Source of the DNA: Phragmites australis
Taxonomy: Eukaryota > Streptophyta > Magnoliopsida > Poales > Poaceae
Length of the DNA: 64,000 nucleotides
Reading direction: 5' to 3'
Assembly: GCF_958298935.1 (NCBI RefSeq)
Contig: NC_084942.1
Coordinates: 6,455,501-6,519,500, forward strand
The notes beneath the pieces are model-generated. The model was not told the origin of the DNA. It saw nothing but the letters and a program-made list of their open reading frames with translations, and did not search any database. Shown in pieces: positions 55,966 to 64,000 of the stretch; positions within the stretch are counted from its first letter, which is position 1, and the number at the start of each line of letters is the position of its first letter. The translations under genes and the position numbers were made by a program.

Positions 55966-58350
55966 GCAGATGACAACAACAACAGCGGCCCCGAGCTTGA
56001 TCCCTCCGAGGTGGCAGTGGAAGGCCTAGAGAACAAATGGTTCATTGACTCCGTTGTTCATGCTATATGACCGGAGATACATCATGGTTTTCTAACCTCA
56101 CCCTAATGAAGCGGTACGACTACATCATTTTGGGGGTTAAAGCCAAATGTATGGTAAGGGTGAATGAGAGTTTTACTCTCAAGGATGTGGCTTTGGTGGA
56201 GCATCTGGGATACAATTTGCTTTCTGTATCTCTGTTGTGGGATGAGGACTTGGAAGTGCATTTCAAACGCGATACTTCTCGAGTTCTTGTTCTTCAAGCG
56301 CTTTAATTTGCTGAATTTCCGGAGTTAGGAGAGTTTTTGGAGCTAATTTTTCTGAGTCCCTTGGTTCCTCTCGTTGTTTGATTGCTCAACCTTCTTCTGA
56401 GCTTTGGATGTGGCATAGAAGACTAGGGCATATGAGCTTTGACTTTCTTGCTCGTTTGAGTGTCCTAGGCTTGATCCGAGGATTATCCAAGCTCAAGTTT
56501 GAGAATAACCTTGTTTGTGCTCCTTATTGGCATAGCAAGATGGTTGCCGCCTCCCACCCACCAGTCAATCTGGTGATGACTGAACGACCGAGAGAACTTC
56601 TTCATATGGACACTGTTGGTACTTTCCGGGTTCGTTCGGTGGGTGGGAAGTGGTACGTACTTATCATTGTTGATGATTTCTCTTGCTACTCTTTGGGTTT
56701 TCTTTCTTGTGAGCAAGGATAAAGTGTTTTCACAGTTTCGGAGCTTGGCTTTGAGATTGTTAAAAAAAACTCTCTGATGCATTGAAAATAATTCACAATG
56801 ATAATAACACCGAGTTCAAGAATTATCTATTTGATGCTTACTGTCTTGAGCATGGCATTGAGTATCAATTTTTTGCCCCACACATTCCTCAGCAGAATGG
56901 CATAGTTGAGAGGAAGAATCGCACTATGGTGGATACGGTTAGGACGATGCTCGATGAGCATAGGACTCCTACAAAGTTTTGGGCTGAGGCCATTAGCACG
57001 ACGTGCTACATCTCTAATTGAATTTTTTTTGCGCTTGATCTTGAATTTGACTTCTTATGAGTTACGTTTTAGGAGGAGCCGAAGGTTTCGCATTTGAGAG
57101 TTTTTGGGTGTCAGTGCTTCATCCTAAAGTGTGGAAATTTTGATAAGTTTGAATCGCGTTTTTTCGATGGTATTTTTAGGGTATTCTCTTCATGGTCATT
57201 CTTATAGAGTCTTTAATCTTAATACTAACACAATCATGGAGTCCTGTAATGTGACCTTTGATGAATCAACTCCTTGCGCTGGCCCTGTCTTTGAGTGTGC
57301 TTGTGATCTGGAGATGAGTGAAAGCATTTTTGTGGACAGCGACCTTCCAGCTTTCGGGGATGACGAGGATGATCCACTACTTCCTACTACTACACTCGCT
57401 CCCGAGCTAGTTTCTACCTCCTCTACACCGATAGAGGGTCATGCAGCCTCTAATTCCACTCCACCTGCTTTCGAGCCTGCATCAGCAGTGTTTGAGGGGG
57501 TGGTCATCTCACAGCGTGAAGCCCCTCAACACATTCAGTGGCGACATCCCCACAACTGATGATCGGCGATCTTGGTGAGAGGGTAACGAGATTCAAATCT
57601 GTTTCTTATGCTCATTTCACTAATTCTGTATTTGTTGCTTCTTTTGAGCCCCATGATATTGGACATGCTTTATCTGATTCGAGTTGTGTCAATACCAAGT
57701 TTGAGAGAAATCAAGTTTGGGTCCTAGTAGAGCCACCCTCAAATGTTCACACCATAAGCACTAAATGGGTTTTAAAAAACAAACAGGGGAGGATGGGTCT
57801 GTAGTAAGTAACAAGGTTAGACTAGTAGCTCAGGGTTTCACTCAGGTAGAGGGGATAGATTTTGGAAAGACCTTTGCATCAGTAGCGAAGCTAGAAGCTA
57901 TTAGGATCCTTCTTGCATTAGCGGTATCCCAATGTTTCAATTGTATCAAGGGGATGTCAATAGTGCTTTTCTAAATGGTTTTATAAAGGAAGATGTCTAT
58001 GTCAAGCAACCCTTAGGCTTTGAGCATCCCAAATACGCTTATAGAGTATACAAGCTTCAGAAAGTTTTGTATAGGCTTAAGCTGGCACCTAGGGCTTACT
58101 ATGATAAGCTTAGGTCTTTCTTGTTAGGGCATAGATATGTGATAGGGTCAGTTGATAAAACTTTATTCACTCTCAAGCATGGTAATGATTTCTTACTTGT
58201 TCAGATTTACGTGGAAGATATCATTTTTTGTGTATCTTCTCATGCATTTGTGGCCAAGTTTGCAGAAACTATGAGTAGGGAGTTCAAAATATCGATGGTG
58301 GGCGAGCTCAACTTCTTCCTTGGGCTGCAAATTAAGCAATGCAAGTAAAG
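55966..58350 (+). pseudogene. Copia protease, integrase and reverse transcriptase, broken
   Basis: After WFIDSVV and a lost protease Asp box, the pre-integrase region has WMWHRRLGHMSFDFLARLS (56410-56460). Integrase core pieces are HMDTVGTFRVRSVGGKWYVL, DNNTEFKNYLFDAYC, and IPQQNGIVERKNRTMVDTVR with FWAEAI (56600-57000). RT pieces are TKWVLKNKQGR, VRLVAQGFTQVEGIDFGKTF, DVNSAFLNGFIKEDVYVKQP, and QIYVEDIIFC; the YVDD box has become YVED. NFFLGLQIKQ ends the piece. Stops and shifts throughout. The enzymes of the family copy and integrate the element; this copy cannot. Confidence 0.85.
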
Positions 58351-58359
58351 TATATTCGT

Positions 58360-59184
58360 CCACCAAATGAAGTACACTATGAATTTGCTGAAAAAGTTTA
58401 ACATAAGCGATGCAAAGCCATTGGCGACAGCGATGGTTACCTCGACCGTGCTTGATTCGGATGAAGATGGCGAGGAGGTGGACCAGCAGGAGTACAGGAG
58501 TATGATCGGCTCCCTCCTGTACCTAACGGCGACAAGACCCGACATCCATTTCACCGTCTGCTTGTGTGCTCGCTTCCAGACTTCACCGATGATGTTTCAC
58601 TGCTAAGCGGTGAAACACATTCTGAGGTACCTCAAGCATACTCTCGAGTATGATATTTGGTTTTCTGCATCCTCTTCGCTTTCTCTTTGTGGCTTTTTGA
58701 ATCTCTTTGTGGCTTTTCGAATGTGGATTTTGCTGATTGTAGAATTGACAGGAAGAGTACCTCTGATATTTGTCATTTCTTGGGTACTTCTCTTGTGTAT
58801 TGGTCTTCTCACAAGCAATCTAGCATTGCACAGTCGTCTACTGTTGAAGTTGAATATGTAGCTGCTGCTAGTTACTGCTCACAGATTTTGTGGATGGTTG
58901 CTACCTTGAGGGATTTTGGGTTAGATTTCAGGAGTGTGCCACTTTTGTGTGACAACACCAGTACCATAAGTTTAGCCAATAACCCAGTTCAACACTTCAA
59001 TACCAAGCACATAGATGTGAGATTCAACTTCCTGAGAGACCATAATGAGAAAGAAGACATTGAGTTAAGCTACATAGATATCCAATACCAGCTAGCCGAC
59101 ATCTTTACCAAGCCTCCAGATACAACGATGTTTGCCTTTCTGACAAGAGATCTTGGTGTGTGCCATCCCTATGACATTGTGTGA
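58360..59184 (+). pseudogene. Copia RT thumb and RNase H, broken
   Basis: KYTMNLLKKFNISDAKPLAT and GSLLYLTATRPDIHFTVCLC mark the region before RNase H. RNase H (58657-59184) has the Asp-containing FADCRIDRKSTSDICHFLG, STVEVEYVAAASYCSQILWM, LLCDNTSTISLANNPVQHFN and TKHIDVRFNFLRDH. It is one of the longest unbroken parts of the element and ends at TGA 59182-59184. Confidence 0.85.
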
Positions 59185-60552
59185 GGGGGAGTTACATTTG
59201 TACATACTCTATCTTACTTTTGTTGCATTTGCATTGTATAGTATTGTTGTAAGATAATCATGTTAGCAAACTTCACTTATATGTTCTTTACACTTTCTTG
59301 TACTAGTATAAATTTATGCTAAGTGTAGTGGATGTATAACAATTTTGTGCAAACTTAGGCTCTAATTGAAACATGACATAAAATCTGTTGAGCAAGCTTG
59401 TCTTTTCTAAGAATGAACTTGAAATGTGAACATAATTTTTTGTCACCCTTGAGTGTTTGCTTTAGCTTGATCAGTGCTTACATTAAGACTAGTTCTATGA
59501 GAAGTTTGTGTTAGGCCGCTTTGTTCAGTTCAGTGGATTGAAAGTCTTTGACCTTTGTAAATCTTTGATCCATGATTAACCCTTGGGACAGTATGTGCTC
59601 TTTTGTATCGCAAAGCCATAACTTTTTTTTGGCTTTGTCAAAAAATGCATATCTTGAATCCTATGTTGAGTTAATAAAATGAATGATCAAGTTTTGAGCT
59701 AAAATTGAATCTAACATGGTGGCTTAAGGCTTCATGTGGTTTGCCAAAGAAGTGAACCCATAATTGCTTAAAACTCACTTGAGGATAGTTAAATGATCAA
59801 ATAAGAAAGTTAACTTGTGCTTTTTAATGTGCTAAGAATGTTATTTTTCTGGTTGTCAAACTAAGACTTGGATTGATATGTAGGTGTTTGCATAGCCCAT
59901 CGAGTTGAACTTGGTTGCCTAGTTTGAACTTGACATAGCATTAGTTTATCTAATCTTTGCACCGATCATGAAACTATGGATGCTTTTATGGTGACATCTT
60001 TTGGATAATTGAACAACATGATTAAAACTTGGTTCACTCCCGGTGCTTGTGATATGAACTCACTTCAATACTTTGTGCACCTTTGAGTTATATTGTTTAC
60101 TCCTCCTAGTTCTTTAACATCTCTGGTCTTACAAGTGCTTTGTGATCTATATGTGATAGGCTTGCATTTCATTTGCACACATCTTTTGCATAGTCATGTA
60201 TCCTTGTTGTTTGCATCGCCAAAGAGGAAGAAAATATGCCTAAAGATATCATGTACAAATACTCAACATAGTGGGAGAAAACTGCATTTATCTAGAAATG
60301 AAAGGAAAAAATGGAATATATGCAATCATTAAGAAGGAGTATGTGTTCTTAGATTTTAGAGTTTTTTTTTCTGGTCTTTTGAGGTTTCTAGCTCGTCTTT
60401 GCTTCTCTTTGAGCTTTTGCAAATTTTCTTATACCAAGTGATATATTTTGCTCTATTTCGAGTTTTTATCACTTGGATGAGCTTATCTTAATTTCTTCAA
60501 ACCAAAATCTTTGTGCTTTGAGGGTTGTCAATGCACTTATCAAGGGGGAGAT
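59185..60552 (+). other. Long non-coding region between RNase H and the 3' LTR
   Basis: About 1.37 kb with no recognisable ORF separates the pol stop from the polypurine tract. Some Copia lineages, such as SIRE, carry an extra ORF here; none is visible, though it could have decayed. Confidence 0.6.
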
Positions 60553-61977
60553 TGAGAAACTAAATTGAAATGTGTCTTGGTCTACCTGTGATGAGCGATT
60601 AACATCAGTATTTATTTGGCTTTATGTCTTCAGTTTTGCATGAGCTTGATGTGATTTGAATAGTGTTGGGATTTTATTTGAGTATATTGATTATGAACTA
60701 ACTAGAATTAGAGTTGGAGATATGTGTTTACTTGTCTCATGATATGCAGGTGATGGATGCAACTTGGTGGTCGACGATAGGATAATCGAGATCAAGCGAA
60801 GTGCTTAGTGCCGGATGATCAAGGAGGCTAGGCAGAGTCAAGGGTGATTCTAGCTGAACATGTGGATTTCAAACAATGCATGGAAGGCGGATGGAGATGG
60901 CGTGTTGACAAAGTAAAGCGAAGAGGATACCAGTGCAAGTGACAAGGCGGTCCGATGAATCGGGAGTGGGAGAGACTTGCCGGCGATCAGGATCACATGA
61001 CGGAGTACACGCGTTGACATCGAAGCGCTTGCTTAAGGTGTACGCAAGGCGGCAAGTCACGCTTTGAGAAGCATGCAGGTGGTTTCGCGGTTTGGCCTCA
61101 AAACTGTAGGAGGACTAGAGGAGTAGTGGTACTATCGTGAAGCTTGCATCGAGGCGAAGCTAAGCCGTGAAGGCACCACGACTGTCTTATAAATGGAGAA
61201 GAAAATGGACCAAAATACTATCGGTGATAGGTAAGAGTGTACTATAAGATAGATGTATTTTGAGAAAAATCTAGGAAGGATCAAGTTTGCTAAGTCTATA
61301 AATAAAAGGGTATGGCTACGAGAGAGTTTGAATCAGTCAAGCCCCCTTAGCCACCTATTTGAGAGTTTAGACCTAGGGTTTTAGAGGAGAAAATGATGAA
61401 TACTTAGCCTATGTAATATGTAAAAGTTTTGAGAGATAAATCTTTATAATTCGGCTAAAATAGGGCTGGATCTTTGAGTAATGAAGTTTATGTTTTTATA
61501 CATGCTTGAATTTCACTACTTCTAGTTTCTATCTATTGGTTTCCTTGTAAGTTTACAAGTTTTTCGGTTTTCGGTTTTAATTTTCAGGCTGAAATTTCAG
61601 CATCTTGGGAGGTCATTCTTCTTATTGATAGAAGCATAAAATTCGCATACACACTTATGTGATGTAGTCTTGAATTTTTTTGCCTCTAGATAATTAACTT
61701 GGAGAGTTTCATTGCTCGGTGTTCATCTTTTTTGTTTCTTTGCAAGTTGTGATCTTTCGAGTGCTAAAATATATGAATTGATCTTAAATAAATCTATGGT
61801 TCATATATTATCTGTAAAGTCGTGTTGCTCGATTTTTTCTGGTTAGAATTTCTATCTATTTTTATTTTTGCTTGAATTTTAGATACGTTGAATGATCAAA
61901 AAAAAAAAAAAATCATCAACTTCGTAAGAAATAGATATCTATTTACCTCCTATCTAGCAGCCAATCTCATTCCTACA
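60553..61977 (+). repeat. 3' LTR of the 53-62 kb Copia element
   Basis: It begins TGAGAAACTAAATTG after the polypurine tract and ends CATTCCTACA. The TATA box equivalent is CTATAAATAAAAGG near 61290. Many point changes and small gaps relative to the 5' LTR. Confidence 0.9.
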
Positions 61978-62056
61978 TGGTACAATCACAATTCACACGG
62001 TTCACACGGCCATGATCGATGCACTTGATGAGGGTACAATCACAACTGTTAGGAGC

Positions 62057-62640
62057 TACGGATGAACCAAATTATTGTCCTCTGAGCGCGATCAACCAAC
62101 TCTCTCCCTATATACAGATATTGTATATCTATTATATAATTAGATGTATTATAGTTTATTGTTATATCACTTAGTTTCAATTTCAAAAATAATATAGTTG
62201 TGATCTACAAGATAAATTAGTTATTATAAATATATATGGTCGTAACTCAGTAACATCTCTAATCATAATTATATACGTTTATCATGCAATCTAACTTATT
62301 CACCTCTGCGTATACCTTCAGTTACGATCACAAAATTATGATCCACTAGATAGATCATTTATGATTTATAAGATATATCGGTTACTATAATCAGTCGTAA
62401 ACCGGTTAACTAATCTAGTCATGATTATATATATATTTTCTATATAATCGAAACTTAACCACCTACCCTGTTGTAACTAACTATTTTATTAATGATACAA
62501 AGGTGACAGTAATACTTAAGTGGTACAACCTAGTTTACTATTGCGTCTAAACGTGTATATATAGAAAAGTTGATGGAGTGTTTATTGGTACGGATGAACC
62601 AAAGTTATTCTGTCCTCTGAGCGCGATCAACCAACTCTCT
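62057..62640. repeat. Local direct duplication around a 480-bp AT-rich insert
   Basis: A ~50-bp segment, GAACCAAATTATTGTCCTCT and TGAGCGCGATCAACCAACTC, occurs at 62057-62106 and again at 62589-62640. Between them is AT-rich DNA without clear inverted ends. Confidence 0.7.
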
Positions 62641-63724
62641 ATATATATATATGTGTGTGTGTGTGTGAAGTTGATGGAGTGTCTATTGGTTTCAGACTGG
62701 GACGTGCCACTTGCCACTTTCCCTCCATCACCAAAATGTAGCAACGTACATATTGATAACTATAGAATCTGTCCGGACCAAACTTTTAAAACTTTAATTG
62801 GTCTACATGAAAAATTAATTATGTCGTTACAGTTGTCTTAATATATGTAGTTTCATAATAATTATTTATCATTTGTTATTTTTACCAATACACCATTTAT
62901 CAAAAGATAAAAATATAACAGTCAAAATTTTGTATTGGAGACCGTAAAAGTCAGGAATTGCCTATATTTAGTGGGCATCAATGTACCAATTCACTGGACA
63001 AGGGAAAGGAATTGGAGATAATAATCAAGCTTTATATGGAAGTTTTGGCCCAGAGATCACCAGAGATGAGGTGATCTGAGCCAGCTTGAGCACATTGGAA
63101 TCAAGTGAAGTGACCACTCTTTTTCATATCTGGTGGTTGGGACTGATGAGGTGTTACTCACTTTGATTAGACTAATCAACGATTTGATCAGGTTACTGGT
63201 AGTAAAGTATACTATGTGATCCTTTCTTTGGAGTAAAGGAGTGAAAATGGACAAAAAAGGACAATGATTTGGTTAGAGTGGTTGGGAAACAAAGTAGATC
63301 GAGGGGGCAATGCATGTTCCAAAAGTGGATCTTCTATTTCTTCAAGCCTCAAAACAAGAGAACTGAAGTGACCTTTTTTCTTTCCTTCTTGTCTCCGAGG
63401 AAATTGCCTGTTGGGTAGCACAATATTACCTGTAAAATCCAGCGTGGAAACATGTACGTATTCTTATAAAAAATAGCTAGAGAAAATTTGATTCTACCTG
63501 TTCATGCATTCTGTGACATATCTTAGTTAATGGGTGTCGAACATATATGCATGATTGAGCGCCGGCCGATCTAGATTGTTTGCAACAAGTACATGAATTG
63601 AATCCTTACCATTACAGGGTAAATCCTGATAAAAAAACCCCTACACTAAAAATAGTGGAAGCAGTTTTTTTCGTGTCCGTGTATCATGCAGGCCCAAACT
63701 TTGGGTAGAAATACTTCATCTAAT

Positions 63725-63989
63725 CCTAAATATAAGTCCATAGGATATTGACACTTAAACGATACTTTGACTAGTAATATATATATGCAAATTTGAAATT
63801 TTTAAGTAAAAAAGTTATATATTATAGAAGCATTATTCACGGTAGATCTAGTATTATCAATATTATATTACCATATATATATGTGTGTGTGTTTGTGTGT
63901 GTATGCATTTTAGATATGTGTGTTTGTGTGTGTATGCCAAAGCTTTAAAAAATTTGACCGACAACATCTAAATAAACTTATATTTTAGG
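63725..63989. mobile_element. Candidate mariner-type MITE at the right edge
   Basis: CCTAAATATAAGT (63725) and ACTTATATTTTAGG (63976-63989) form inverted ends around an AT-rich interior of 265 bp with TG repeats. The target site is not clear, and the end lies close to the window edge. Confidence 0.55.
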
Positions 63990-64000
63990 GGTATGTTTGG

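Larger units (their letters stand above)
53347..61977 (+). mobile_element. Ty1/Copia retrotransposon with both LTRs, decayed, 8.6 kb
   Basis: Two long direct repeats (53347-54780 and 60553-61977) flank gag-protease-integrase-RT-RNase H in Copia order. A primer site TTGGTATCAGAAAC (54782-54795) resembles the complement of initiator tRNA-Met. A polypurine tract AAGGGGGAGAT (60542-60552) precedes the 3' LTR. The LTRs have clearly diverged and coding parts have many stops, so the insertion is old. The target duplication is imperfect (GTATA before, GGTACA region after). Confidence 0.92.
61978..64000. other. AT-rich right flank, no gene called
   Basis: It contains local duplications (62057-62106 with 62589-62640; 62569-62590 with 62668-62691), a TG microsatellite (about 62650-62666) and a MITE candidate at the end. 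Minus-strand frames at 63057-63421 have no recognisable domain. Confidence 0.45.

Overview
The window is nuclear DNA of a grass (Poaceae); nothing fixes the genus. The reasons are split genes with GT-AG introns, GC-rich first exons, a coiled-coil NLR of grass RGA type, and dense nested transposons of the families usual in grasses. There are no operons, rRNA or tRNA genes, or CRISPR arrays. Only three host genes look essentially complete, and all lie on the minus strand. They are an NBS-LRR resistance-type gene (11431-15267) whose frame is broken by one TAG, a nine-exon mitochondrial NDUFAF5 methyltransferase-fold gene (23838-26510), and a single-exon glucuronoxylan 4-O-methyltransferase gene (51691-52584).

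Region by region: 1-439 is the 3' end of a LINE, which cuts off a truncated NLR paralogue (440-1542). A CACTA element with a decayed TNP2-type transposase follows (1973-3898). Next is a minus-strand Ty1/Copia element (about 4637-9690) with a solo LTR in its integrase. The NLR gene is at 10.8-15.3 kb. The stretch 17-20 kb is an unrecognised coding-like sequence cut by a 1457-bp solo LTR (perfect 5-bp target duplication), a 757-bp hAT-like element and a CACTA end. After NDUFAF5 comes an 8.4-kb Mutator-like element (MULE, 27108-35479; 9-bp duplication) with a mudrA-like transposase, a plant-mobile-domain gene and a third repeat-rich ORF. A second MULE (37079-41255) lies 1.6 kb away. At 42.4-45.8 kb, fragments of four unrelated housekeeping genes (EH-domain protein, RPAC1, CDKC kinase, proteasome alpha-6) lie in one orientation, as in a gene-capturing transposon. 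A 1-kb LTR, a hAT transposase pseudogene holding a MITE, the GXM gene and a complete but decayed Copia element (53347-61977) fill the rest.

The host genes show no joint pathway; the layout records repeated insertion around a few genes. The most unusual item is the multi-gene MULE at 27-35.5 kb, followed by the four-gene capture cluster. All calls come from reading the sequence and from recalled family patterns; no database search was run.
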